This document shows, one piece after another, positions 45,610 to 56,289 of a stretch of DNA of 64,000 nt. This stretch comes from Undaria pinnatifida (lineage: Eukaryota; Sar; Phaeophyceae; Laminariales; Alariaceae), in the NCBI GenBank assembly GCA_012845835.1, contig JABAKD010000028.1:10057189-10121188 (forward strand). The letters run 5' to 3'. Made by a program: the position numbers and the translations under genes. The notes beneath the pieces are model-generated. The model had not been told where the DNA came from and did no database searches. It worked only from the letters and a program-made list of their open reading frames with translations. Position 1 is the stretch's first letter. Each line of letters begins with the position of its first letter.

Positions 45610-48600
45610 CTGGCATACACGAACATAGCGGACGCACGGTTGCCGAAAAGGCATGCGCCAAACACGATACCGTGAGATCAAGCGCACATATCATAGATTG
45701 CGCACGAAGGGTCTGTGATGCGGAAGACAGCGACCGAGTTCAGTCTGTGCGCGGGACGCGGGGGGGGGGGTGTACTCAGTGTGTGCATGGCCGTAGTCGG
45801 ATGACCGTATGACTATAGACGGGCGCGCGGGAGGGGGGGGGGAGCAACGCCTCGTGGGCGTTCTGCCAAAGCCCAGCAGAGCACTAGCCACGCGCTGCCG
45901 GGGCAACGGCTAGCCGGCGAGGTGGCCCCGCCATAAAGACTGGGCATAGCACAAGGAAAAAACAAGAACGAGCCAAACATAGTATGTCTCTCGTTCTCTC
46001 TCCCTAGCATGCGCACGTGAGAAGAGCGGACCGTGGAGGTGTGACCGATGTCTCACGCCGCGTGTCTACCTTCCTTACTATCCTCAACCCTGCCACAAGC
46101 GGGATAGACGCCTGCATATCTTACCGACCCCATGACCGTGCCTCTTTGCACGACAACGTCGATGATCCTGGGCGGTATCTCCAGCCAGCAAACGCTCGAC
46201 TCGTGCACCCCCTCGGCCCTCCGCCCGTTCTCGAGGTTCGTCACGCAGAGAGCGCTCAGCGTTTTTACCGAGCGGCCGGAGTAGCTCCTGAGGAACGCCT
46301 TCGCCTTTTTTGCGTGATTCATTCGAAAACGGGCAGGCGTGTTTTCCGTACAGGGGGGACGGGGTTGTAGGGATAGCGATAGCTATGGACCGTTCATGCG
46401 TCTGTTCCATTCATTGAGGATTGGGTACAAGGGTTTCAGAAAAGGGGAGGCGACGTTGGGGGAACAGTGAGAGCTCTGGACCTTTCGTGAGCCTGCGCCG
46501 TTCGATGGCAGCTGGGGTAGAAGAGGTATCATGGGAGCGAGGCGTGGGAGTCTGATTCGATCAGCTGTGGCGATCGTTCTCCTTTTTGGGCAGGGGTAAG
46601 GCGCGACTCTCAAGGTTGTGTTTTCGTTTCGACCACAATCCCGCCATGCCTCGCCTAAGGAACTGCTGTGGGCAGGGATCAGGGCTGATTCAGAGGGGTA
46701 CGAAATGAAACCCCTCTCTTGCCTCGACCGAGTGTTTAGAGGTGGACCATGAACCAGCTGTTAGTTGGAACTGGGAAACAACGGGTATAGTAGCACACGG
46801 TAAAGGGAAGTCGTCGTTCGGCAAGGGAGGCGGTGTAACGCAGGCGAGTCGTGCTAGCAGCTCGACATGCGCTCCAACAGGGACTACTTGTGGTAGTCTT
46901 GTGAAGCTATCCGTGACGAGGGCGAGCGAGGATGGGCGATCCTTCCTCGACACCAGTCGTTACAAAGTCATACAGCAGCAGTAGGGGCAAAAAGACAAGT
47001 GCACCGCACGGGGTGGTGGTGCATGTCTGCCGGATGCATGCATCACCGTGCACAGCACTGGTGCGGAGTTAGACACGCTCTGCGACAGGGACTCGGAGGG
47101 CGGCTTGCTCGCAGCAACGAGGCAGTCGAAAACACGTCCTGCAAGAGGGGTAGCACTTAAAGGCCGAAACATTGCTGACTGACCCGGTGTCGTCCAACGC
47201 TAGGAGCGCAGCAGATTCTAAGAAATGTCTGAGCTCCGAGCGCAAGATGGAGCTCCGCATCTCACCCGGAACATGGATTCAAAGACAATCGCTCGCGCAA
47301 CCACGCCCAGCATTTCTACGCGCTAGTCCTAGAGCGAATGCACTCGTGAGATCATCAATCATGCTCTAGCCGATAGACAGGTCCACGCTTGAGGAGCTCA
47401 GCCGCTCACAAACCTTTCAAAGTCTAGCAACTGCTGCACCTCTGCCGTCCGTGGTATTACTCGACGGAGCTCCGCCACTGGAACCCATTTCGTTTCTTCT
47501 TCAGCAATACTCGTTACGTACATAGGCCATAGGATTGGCTGCCTGCTTTTAGCGCTTTCACGACTGGAAACCCTTTTGGGGGGGGACAAATTTACTTGAA
47601 GTTAATATAGGGAGGGATTTGGGGGGCTCTAAAGGGGTTAATTATTAATCAAGCGTGGAACATTTTATTTCTCGAAGCCAGTTTGCTTTGAGACACACGT
47701 AAAAATCTCCTCGTGTGAGGAGCCCCAGAAAAGAAAAAGCGGCTGAGCGAAAAAAGGTTGCACTCCGCACCGTGGGATGCGTCCAGCGAAGCTCTCACCG
47801 CTTCGGGGCTCTCGGGCTTCTCTCGGACTTCCTCGCCGCCGTCGCCGTCGAAAAGGCATATCTGCTTGGCGTCCGAGTGTCAGCATACGGGGTGTCAGAC
47901 AAGGCTGCATGTGCTGAAGCTCGTTGGCCCAGGTTGCACCGCACTTGGCTCAGGTTGCGCCGCATGTGGCTCAGGCTGCACAACGCGTTTACTTGTGCAC
48001 GTATCTACCAGATATTTACGAAAACAGGTTCCTGGTTGAATAGGGGGGCGGATCAAACATAAACGACCCCCCGGGGGCGACGAGCAAAAACCGCACCCGG
48101 AAAGGAAGGGCGATTGCGTAGCAGAGGTGAGGTTTTCCGCCTGAAACAAGGCCTGCATCATGTGCGCAAACACGTACCACGTCCCTTCTCGCGGCTTGGC
48201 GTGGCTTGAGGTACGACTATCCCGCGAGTTAGGCGCCGCAGCTTCTCCAAAAGCCGTACTGTAGGCATCAACGATCCTCTTCCATCCTTTCCGCCATACC
48301 GCCCCACATGGTACGAACACGCGGCCTGTCGGTTCAGCGTGGCCTTCTGGCACGCAAACATAATTGTTGCTGTGGGCAGAGTCCAATCCTCGGTCGTAGT
48401 GCCAGCGCTTCGGTACTATGAGATTAACGCCATGGGGAGGGGGGGTGTACTCGATACTCATGCATGGCCGTAATCGTATGATCATAGACCCTCGCATCCC
48501 TACAATGCCCTCGAGGGGGGGGAAATACCTGAGAGCACTAACAATCGCGCAATCCTCGACGGTGCCCTGCCGCACACCATCCCACACCGACCGATCGACC

Positions 48601-49655
48601 AACCGTTTCTGCAATATACTAAACATACCGATCCGTGCGCACCTCCTGACGACGGTTTCGGTTCAACGCGTGAGCGTCAACCGACATGCCCCCAGGCTTC
48701 AGCCACCGAGAAATATTTTTTTACGGTGGTGTTGCTCTCGTATTTACTCATTGCCGGTGTCTAGTCTGTGGTGACAAGATACATATATACTTTTTGTAAG
48801 GAGTACCAGGTACACACAAAATTATTGAAATATAGAACACAAAACACAAAAAAAAGGAAGGGCAACATGGCTGCTCGAAGATTTCGGGCACACGATAACG
48901 CAAAAATAAAAAATACTCACCTGGTCCGAAGTGATCAGCAGCCCCGGCCCGTCGAGGCGCCCGACCAGTGCTTCCGCCTTCGCGCGCGCGATTTTTGCGC
49001 ACATTTTTCGAGGATCCGGGTCACGAATGGCTTTCTCATCGATGTCCGGCGACGCCGTGGAAAACTGGTCGCGTGCCGGGGGTCGCAACATAAGCGCGGG
49101 AACGAGGGGATGGGGGCGGAATTGAGGGGGTCGCAGCGGTTCGCCTGGAAGAAAAGACGCTAATCTTGCGTTGTGGACCGGCGCGCGTAGTGTTTGGGGA
49201 TTTTTAATACAGCGTGAACCCATCCGACCTGATTTGTTTTCCTCACGATAAAAAACGATGACACTGATTTTTCTGTCCGACAACAAGCATATGGGACCGT
49301 GGGGGGACTGACAACCTGGGGGCCCTACCTGTATTGTACTATTTAATACCGACAACATCCCTTTCCCCTTGGTTTGCTTCCTTCCCCCCCGCCTTAAGTA
49401 CGCCGCCCCTCCACGCGCCGGGCCCACCTGCCAACCTAGCGCTTCCATGACCGCTCGGCGGTGACGCGACGATGAACCGAGCACGACGGGCAGCGAGCTC
49501 GGCAGGGGGCGAGGCTGCACCCGCAAACCGACGACGGCGCGTTCTTGTTCTCCAAGCGGCGCGCCTGGCCCTGCCACGTACCCGTCCTGGTCCCGGTCCC
49601 CGCCTTGTGGGGTCGACTGTGCGCGTATTTCCTGTGTGCGGTTGTCGCGAAACAT
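45481..49655 (-). CDS. Maf-family nucleotide pyrophosphatase (five exons)
   Basis: Exons in transcript order are 49655-49428, 49064-48921, 47861-47799, 46304-46125 and 45609-45481. All join in phase 0 with GT-AG introns of 363, 1059, 1494 and 515 bp, giving 247 aa. Maf proteins hydrolyse nucleoside triphosphates to monophosphates plus pyrophosphate and remove modified or non-canonical nucleotides. Motifs: LPVVLGSSSRHRRAVMEALG (nucleotide-binding start), SPDIDEKAIRD, LLITSDQ (SDQ as in the YceF/m7GTPase group; other Mafs have ADT), EEVREKP, AFLRSYSGRSVKTLSALCV, RAEGV, RGTVMGS, AGGFAVEDPDL and GLPVDLLCDLM. Length after the extension matches the family (about 190-210 aa). The first 52 residues are an unconserved extension; it could be a targeting peptide or a wrong start. 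Confidence 0.88.
46125..46304 (-). CDS. Maf exon 4 (RSYSG, VTNL, RGTVM)
   Basis: Sixty codons, phase 0. The donor GGGTCG/GTAAGA is good. The acceptor CAAAAAAG/GCG is unusually purine-rich and could instead be six bases later, which drops two residues. It encodes AKAFLRSYSGRSVKTLSALC, VTNLENGRRAEGV and VVQRGTVMGS, the middle of the Maf domain. Confidence 0.85.
47560..47640. repeat. R6 fragment inside Maf intron 3
   Basis: GGAAACCCTTTTGGGG and TAATATAGGGAGGGATTTGG, then GGGGCTCTAAAGGGGTTA, match the middle of R6. Confidence 0.6.
47799..47861 (-). CDS. Maf exon 3 (REKP microexon, 63 nt)
   Basis: Twenty-one codons in phase 0, bounded by GCCAAGCAG and GAAGCG/GTGAGA. It encodes ICLFDGDGGEEVREKPESPEA, which fits the strand after SDQ and the conserved (R/G)KP segment. 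Its short length makes it easy for automated gene finders to miss. Confidence 0.8.
48921..49064 (-). CDS. Maf exon 2 (SPDIDE and TSDQ)
   Basis: Forty-eight codons, phase 0, between acceptor GCGACCAG and donor GACCAG/GTGAGT. It encodes FSTASPDIDEKAIRD, the helix KIARAKAEALVGRL, and LLITSDQ. The Asp in SDQ corresponds to the catalytic base of Maf enzymes. Confidence 0.88.
49428..49655 (-). CDS. Maf exon 1 (GSSSRHRR motif)
   Basis: Seventy-six codons from ATG at 49655 to TGGCAG/GTGGGC. The conserved family start LPVVLGSSS begins at residue 53. The SSxxR-type loop binds the nucleotide phosphates. The upstream 52 residues are polar and Gly/Arg-rich without recognisable homology, so the true initiator could also be on another 5' exon. 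Confidence 0.78.
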
Positions 49656-50153
49656 CGAGAACGAGCGGTTGCGGCGGCGGAGCAGGTCACGTAGGCCGGT
49701 GGGTAGGTGAGTGGATGGGTGGGTGGGTGAGGTGGTGGATCGGGGAGTGAATGTGCGGACATGTCGGGTGTTTCGCTGCCACCGTACGGCACGCGCGCCG
49801 GGAGACTGTCCGGGGCCAAACGGCGGCGGTTCGAAGGGAGTAGGCTTGTATACAAAAAAGCATAACGCGCGGGGAGGGCGGAAAGGGGCGGTCGAGCATG
49901 GTCAGGGCGCAATCTAGGATCTGCCTTCAGGAAGGGTACCCAACGCCAGGCAGACTACCGCGTGGATTTACCTTTTTCACCCCGCGGTCGCGAGGGGGTC
50001 GTGAGGACGAGCACAACCAAAGCATCTCCGCGCACCGAAAAGTTCACCATAAACGAATTTGATATTGCAAAAGCAAACGCCGTGGTGAGATGTACCACTG
50101 GCTGCCCCCGGGGGCTAATCATGTTGCTGCTGCTACTGCAAGCATCCCGGACT

Positions 50154-50343
50154 CTACCTCTTCTTGTTCTTCTCCTTGTTCTTGCCCCTGCCCTCTTCGC
50201 CCCTCTTGGTCTTGCGGTAGCGCTTGGCCTTCGTGTGGCTGCTCTTGCCGGTCTTCGCTTGCATCACGCCCTTTGGCGCCGTTGCCTTCCGCATCTGGCT
50301 TCGGCATTTATCTCTCCCTCTCTCGCTGTTGCCAACGCCGGGC
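50154..50343 (-). CDS. C-terminal exon of an unknown Lys/Arg-rich protein
   Basis: Following CGTTTTGCGGCAG, an open frame encodes PGVGNSERGRDKCRSQMRKA, then GKSSHTKAKRYRKTKRG, and ends NKEKNKKR and TAG. Nearly every third codon position is G or C, and the alternative frame on this strand is less biased, so this is likely real coding. The basic tail resembles nuclear or nucleolar and ribosome-associated proteins, but I do not recognise the family. It lies 0.5 kb upstream of the Maf gene on the same strand; earlier exons were not located. Confidence 0.42.
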
Positions 50344-50548
50344 CTGCCGCAAAACGTTAAACGTCGGAAGGGATAGCCGCAAAGCACGGACGTAGCAGCT
50401 CCCTCGAGCAAACGGCCCTATCTGGTAGAGCCATGGTAACTCAAAACAAACCCAAGTCAATACTGCCGTTAGCATAGCAATCCGACGTAAAGTGTGCCTG
50501 CGGTGGGGGCGGCTCTACGGACTGCAGTAGTAGCGCAAGAATGTTCTT

Positions 50549-50968
50549 TTGATTGCGACACCTGAATCGAACGCAAAAGTGGCGCTGCGCTCCCTCTCAA
50601 AGACGTTCAATCCCAATATTCGCGAACACGAAGTGCACCCTGAAGGTGGCGGCGGCAACCGACCACGCTACACGTTTGTACGCGATGGCATTTGGCTGGG
50701 ATTGCCTACATCTCATCGCAGTCACGAATCTGCGGAAGCGGTGCTAAATGCTGGAGAGAAAAGTTTTGGCAACGTCAGAGGCTGCGCGCGGTCGTCGAGT
50801 AGACGGCGCACGATCTACAGGTCACTTCCCAAACAAAACCGAGGCGGCGCCACAATGACCCCGTCGGGAAGACGCCTCGTCCGCCCTGTACCCTATACGC
50901 CCCATGCGGTGCCGGGTAAAATAGCCCTTACTAATCCCAATTCATTTGTCCCTGAACTAAAGGGATGA
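50549..50968 (+). CDS. Hypothetical open frame
   Basis: A 139-codon frame without recognisable motifs (NAKVALRSLSKTFNP, RPRYTFVRDGIWLGL). Codon use looks partly coding in the first 200 bases. It may be an exon or a chance frame; no family is recognised. Its 3' part (CCCTTACTAATCCCAATTC) resembles dispersed repeat R6. Confidence 0.2.
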   Translation: MIATPESNAKVALRSLSKTFNPNIREHEVHPEGGGGNRPRYTFVRDGIWLGLPTSHRSHESAEAVLNAGEKSFGNVRGCARSSSRRRTIYRSLPKQNRGGATMTPSGRRLVRPVPYTPHAVPGKIALTNPNSFVPELKG

Positions 50969-51024
50969 CTACCAGGTACAACACATAGCTTCCGCAAGAA
51001 GCTTGTCGCCGGCATGGCCAGGGG

Positions 51025-51246
51025 GTGCTGTTGCACGGCTCGGTGTATGGCGATCACCTTGCGGCCGGCTTCATCATGCAGCGCTTTATCCAAGTCGCGT
51101 TACTCGGAACTCCAAGAGCTATTCCGAAGAAGCAAGAAGCCGAACAAAATCAAATCAGAAGCCTCAGCCAGTACCCCATCCGCGGCGTCGACGAGGCCCT
51201 CGGCAAGTTGGAGAACCGGACGAATACGCCACAAGCAGGGCTTTGA
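51025..51246 (+). CDS. Hypothetical protein fragment
   Basis: This frame reads LLHGSVYGDHLAAGF, FIQVALLGTPRAIPKK and SLSQYPIRGVDEALGKL before a stop. The composition is protein-like, with mixed polar and hydrophobic residues and no repeats, and it is the best coding candidate in the 50.4-54 kb stretch. There is no upstream ATG in a good context, so it may be an internal or terminal exon. The family is not recognised. Confidence 0.28.
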   Translation: MLLHGSVYGDHLAAGFIMQRFIQVALLGTPRAIPKKQEAEQNQIRSLSQYPIRGVDEALGKLENRTNTPQAGL

Positions 51247-51369
51247 GTTGGCTGACTATATGTGTGCGTGTTGTCTGCCCATTAAACTCGTCCTTTCTAC
51301 CCCACGACATCACTAAAACACCCAGCGTCTATCCTCATTCGTCATCCTAGAGAGATAAAAATGATGTGG

Positions 51370-51789
51370 TCACAGACTGTAGAACAAAGAAACCAAAATA
51401 GTCGCCAAATAACTATTTAGTTGACACTTTTTAATGTTATAGTTGTGTACTGTAACTTGACGCATTATGCGTTTTTTTGCCTGACTGGCGCGCTTGTTGC
51501 TCGTAATGGTGTGCACATCGATGGAGACTAAAGTCGGTTGGTTGGCTTTCTTCGCCACCGAACCAATAAGTGCTACTGCAGCCGTCAAGCCAAGGAAACT
51601 CATACTCCTAGCAATAAGACTCGTCCGGAGGGTGTCCCGGCATTGGCACGTCTGGGGAGCGTGGACAAGAAACGCCAGAAAATGTCCGACCAAGTAAGTC
51701 GAAAAGCGACCGTCTAAGCGACAAAGCTCTGCCAGCAGCGTGACTTCGGGGGCGAAATCTGCCGCACCCGCCGTTCTACGCCGGCCCAA
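51370..51789 (-). CDS. Hypothetical open frame with a hydrophobic segment
   Basis: A 139-codon frame. An internal Met starts MSFLGLTAAVALIGS, a possible membrane segment, followed by a basic region (SNKRASQAKKRIMRQ). The last third is A/T-rich like non-coding DNA. No homology is recognised, and it could be chance. Confidence 0.18.
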   Translation of the reverse strand: MGRRRTAGAADFAPEVTLLAELCRLDGRFSTYLVGHFLAFLVHAPQTCQCRDTLRTSLIARSMSFLGLTAAVALIGSVAKKANQPTLVSIDVHTITSNKRASQAKKRIMRQVTVHNYNIKKCQLNSYLATILVSLFYSL

Positions 51790-51999
51790 GACGGAGTCGA
51801 CGTCAGGGTCGCGAGGATCACGAGCGACCTAGAGTCTCAAGGCTCCCCAGGGCAAGATATGCCACCATTCGCAGCTGGCTTAGGAGCATCGAGGTTCTGG
51901 GTCTTTGGTGTATACACGTATCCATGGCGTGCGCTCAGTCTTGGGTCGGAACGGGGGAGGGGGTGCGCTTCGAAGTCGCGCTGCCGCGGAGCTTGAGCT

Positions 52000-54360
52000 T
52001 TGTCACGCGAGCGGCCGCTTCGCCTGAGTCTCATGATTTTTCCAACCGATACGCAGCTTCCAGACTTGCTTATGCTCAGACCCCCTCCTGCCGCACGTAA
52101 CGCCTCCGCGAGAGAATACCATAACATATATGTATATATATACCTGGTGCTACTTACACCACAGATAGTACGGTATAATTACTACTGTACGGTAGAACCC
52201 CAAGCTCATGGGCACAATACATGATAATGAAACTTGCACGTTTATGACTTGTTTACCGCACATTTTCCTGTTGATCGCTTTAAATAAATGACACATATGA
52301 TTGATAAAAAAAACGTGATTGACGAGCGACGCCATTCATGATCACGACATGTAAGTATGTCCATAATCGACGAAACGACCGAACGGGTTGTGTATTCAGA
52401 ACATAAATCAGAAGGGACCATACACACGAAGTGCTGATGCGACTGTTTCCGTACCCACGGTGCGCACGAGCACGGCTTGACATGCACCGGAACGGGCGAC
52501 GTTTGAATCTCTTTACGTAGACTACTCTTCTTACTTGAATAGCGATGTTTGTCGCTATTACTATTTCATTTGGCGCGTGGAAGATTAATAACGTGGTATG
52601 GTGCTGAAAACTTGAAAGCTTGGAACCAATCCAATTCAGAAAGTTAAAGCTGGTGTCTTGTACGTGTAAATACGCATACTGCTGTACCAGGTACAGACTG
52701 CGCCAACCTCTACTATTAATAGGATATACGTTAAATTGACCTGTTCGTGCTACGCCATCTCTGCAGTACGGGGATGATGGTGTCCCTGTTCCTGCCACAT
52801 TTTTTCTATTTTTGCTCAAACAGTACTACTATACTCTACAGCACCAGTGCTGCTGTTTTGTTTTATTTTGTTTGTTATCCTTCGGCGGATGGGGAAAAAT
52901 AAAGCTCAAGCTCACCACACTTCCACGTATGTATTTTCATATTATATGCCCTGCGTCAATTCAACTCGATTGTATTCGCAATCCAGCGCTACCTGGCGCA
53001 TCTTTCAGTTCCCACGGTAGCGACAGCGCGAGATGTCCCTACCGGCGGTCAACCTTCTTCCTGCTGCCGTACGCATTATCGACAAATCGTGCACTCACTC
53101 GTACGGTTGGCTCTGCGTACAGTCGGTACCGCTGTACAGAGTACCGGCCCTCTCACAAGAACCTTGAAATCGCGCTCAAGCCTGGCCTTCTTTTTCTGGG
53201 CGCGCGCGAAAGCACGCTTTCTTGCGTTGCACTTGCTTACTTCGGTCCCCAAGAAGACATTTATCCGAGCACACAAGCAGTTTCCTGCAAGCGCGATGCC
53301 CTTGTTTGTCAACCATTGTATTAGGGAGCCGACGCTCGCCTCCACCGCAGTAAGTAGCTTCTTCTACTCCAGGTCAAGAGGTCAACTTTCTTAAGCCTCT
53401 GGCTGTGACTAGACTCCGAGCTTTCTCAATTGATGATTTCAATATTTCAGGATGACTCTCTTGTGAGTTAATTTAGTGCAAACGAGCTGTGTTATGGAGT
53501 GCTCTCCACACGAAGGGCGATAGCTACTATTATACCGTAGGTACATGCCCTTTCTCGAGCTCTCACGGCTGTGAGCTCTGTCACAGGGTTGTCTATCTTG
53601 CAATTAGGCATATTAGCCTCACTAGTACGATTGGGGTGGAATCTATAGCCTCATTTTCGTTTGTTTCGAATAGCCGCATCTTCGACCCCCTTTCCAATTT
53701 CAGGATGTTTTGTTGACATCCTTTGATTGCCATGTGATCTGCATCTACGATTATTCAGGGTGGCCTGATGTTGCGGAGTGCTCTCCGTATATGTTATGTT
53801 TGACATGAAACCAAGCCATGATTGGGGTGAAACCACGTGATAGTAAATGTCACATTCACGTCAAGGCTATCATATATGGGCGATAATGTAGGCGACGGTG
53901 ATGGGGCCAGGCAGGAAACCCCACATCGTCCACTGCACTGCTCTGCCTGCCCTGCCACGTCCTGCTCTGTCTTTTAGAGTTATTTTGGAGTGATAAACGT
54001 CGGCTTGTTTTGTCTAGTCAGCGAGCCATGAGGAGAGATAAATAAAGACACTGGAACCATGAGGAGGGCTCTTCTTCCCAACACCGACAACCTCACATTC
54101 CCCTCGGGATACTATAACTTAATATAGCAGCCGGTACTGTACGATGGGTAGAGACCAACAAGAAATGGTTGTACAGCACGAAGCGTGCACTTGGCACTTG
54201 GCACCATAGACTGATGATGATTGTTTTGTGCTTCTTCTGGTTTCACCCGAGCAAGTGCAAACTAAGCCATAAACTCGTTTGGGCTGGTCGGTGTTACTTG
54301 CCGGGATACTCGCGCAATGCGCTCATTGGCTAATAAAGAATTATTGGCCTTTCCCTACTG
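52000..54360. other. No confident gene
   Basis: Frames at 52812-53394 (+) and 53076-53345 (-) are open but carry no recognised motif. GTGGAGTGCTCTCC-like words recur at 53496 and 53776, and CAATTTCAGGATG words at 53440 and 53695, indicating an old local duplication of about 270 bp. Confidence 0.45.
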
Positions 54361-54366
54361 TTCAAG

Positions 54367-54453
54367 AAGTTATCCTCCCTTTCAACTTGCGCGACACCCC
54401 CGAGGTTCAACCCAACCACATCCCGAAGGGAAACCTTGTCGTTTCAACTACAG
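54367..54453 (+). CDS. Possible orphan exon (VILPFNL segment)
   Basis: Between CCTTTCCCTACTGTTCAAG and donor CTACAG/GTACGT, in phase 1 at both ends, it encodes VILPFNLRDTPEVQP and then KGNLVVSTT. The pattern resembles the last strand of M23 domains (xIPVxF), and the phase would fit the exon ending at 35743. It is therefore an alternative continuation of the peptidase, but that would require an 18.6-kb intron containing the PA exons and the antisense Maf gene. Confidence 0.25.
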
Positions 54454-54834
54454 GTACGTCGTACCGTCGTAACGCATACCGGTACCAGGTATCATACTAG
54501 GTCCCTGGTACGTACTAAATAGTTGTCACTTGTGCGCCGTTGAACGTATGATACGCGCGGTGAGTTTTCAGTCGCCACAAGTTCGAAGAAAGACAGAAGA
54601 AGGAAGAAAGGCTAAAACTATGATAATGTCACTGCTAAAGGGTCCAGTCTGACTGCTCGTGGTGTTTTACAACCAACCGCGTACGATGCTGTGCGGCTGT
54701 GCGGAATAACATGCGCGTGCAAGAAGGAAAATTATGTATGCTATTTGAATATACTACGAGGAATATATGTAGATGTTCAATCGCCTCAAGTTCGAAGAGG
54801 GAAGAAAGGCCAAAATTATCAGGGTAGTCCTCGG

Positions 54835-55650
54835 GAAAATTCCCGAGGTAATTTTCCCGTGCTGTACGTCGGTCCCGGTACTCGGCGGAATACCGTCATA
54901 TTTGGGCAAACCGTGTACCGCCGAAGGCGGTACCGTCAAAAATCGAAAAACCGTCAACCGTTTAAAAAGTACCGTCATTTTGCAGCACCGCCATAAAAGT
55001 ACCGTCAAATAAGCGAAGTATCGTTTCCCGTTTAGAAAAACCGTCATATTCAGAACCGTCAAAGATTGTAGGGTGATGGTTTTCATTGAATGTTTTCATG
55101 TTTTAGGTTTTATTGTTTTATTGTTTACAGTAGTAGTATTGTTTTATTGTCTTATTTTGGTGCTAAATGTCTAAATGTTGTTTCGCGTGAGGCTGGTGAG
55201 TTTGTCAGCTTGACGGTTCGACGATCAGTCTAGCCTCTGTTCGTCCGTTCTATATAGGTATGCAGGAACATCAGCGGGGTGGTGCCGGCATGCTTGATCG
55301 CCGCCCGGCAGGTACTGTCAAGTATTTCGTCATTCGTAATTCTGTATTTCTCAGTGGCGGAACCGTCATATTTCAGTACCCTCAAAAAAGTACCGTCAAA
55401 TTTGGCAGTACCGGGACCGGTACCGTCGTTTTGCAGTACCGCCAAAAAAGTACCGTCAAATATCGAAAAACCGTCTACCGTCTAGAAAATACCGTCACTT
55501 TTCGATACCGCCGAAAAAGTACCGTCAAATTCGGCGATACCGTGTACCGCCAAAAGTGGTACCGTGAGAAATCGAAATACCGTCAACCGTTTGAAAAGTA
55601 CCGTCATTTCGCAATACCGTCCGATCTGGTACCTTAAAAAAAAACGGTAC
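54835..55650. repeat. GTACCGTCAAA-rich degenerate repeat tract
   Basis: At least 20 occurrences of TACCGTCAAA or ACCGTCATTTTGCAG-like words with spacing 15-40 nt, in two blocks (54870-55065 and 55310-55650) separated by AT-rich DNA. Frames through it have no family match. Confidence 0.75.
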
Positions 55651-55887
55651 CGAGGACTACCCTGAAAATTATAATAATGCTGCTCTAAAGGGTCTAGTCG
55701 TCTAGTCTGACTGCTCGTGGCGTTCTACAACCGTGTACGCTGCTGTGTGGCTGTGCGGAATAACATGCGCGTGCAAGAAGAAAAATTATTTATACTATTT
55801 TAACAGACTACCAGGAATATATATATAACTACCATGTAACAGCGTAACAAAATCGGTCGGGAGGGGGGGGGGCGGGTTGTGCAGTTA

Positions 55888-56195
55888 GTTGTTGTTGTTC
55901 TCTCATGAATTCGCATAATAATCAAGTCCGTGGTCACAGGCCAGGCTCCAGTCACTTTGGAGTGGAAGAATAACCCAGGGAAAAGTACAGAACAAACCAA
56001 AAGTGTTATGGTACAGGCATCATGCATGTATCATAGATGAAGCAATTCATGCATCCGCCGAAATATAAAAATATGAACAAATGAAACAGGAAGTCAGCCT
56101 ACGTATATACGTGCCAGGTCCATACTGGTACATACGTTTCAAGACTCGCATCTGAAACCGACAAGACCGCATGCCACCAAGGGAACGTAACCAAC
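55888..56195 (-). mobile_element. Family X copy
   Basis: Reverse-oriented: a short GTT run, AATCAAGTCCGTGGTCACAG, TTGGAGTGGAAGAATAACCC, ATGCATCCGCCGAAATATAA and GTCCATACTGGTACATACG. More diverged than the 20375 and 30703 copies. Confidence 0.65.
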
Positions 56196-56289
56196 GTACG
56201 GTGTTTTTCGCAGCTTGCAAAGATGAGTATCGACTCTAAATTTGTCCAACTCACAGCTGACGACGTTGTTATTAGTAAAATGATTTTGT

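Noticed and set aside
45760-45830. Coding relationship of GTGCATGGCCGTAGTCG repeats (also 22385 and 48460)
   Set aside because: The three copies read in different frames and include stops, so they are treated as repeat ends, not exons.
53076-53345. Basic minus-strand frame (RKRAFARAQKKKARLE)
   Set aside because: Looks protein-like over a short span, but overlaps equally open frames on the other strand and has no recognised motif or convincing splice pair.
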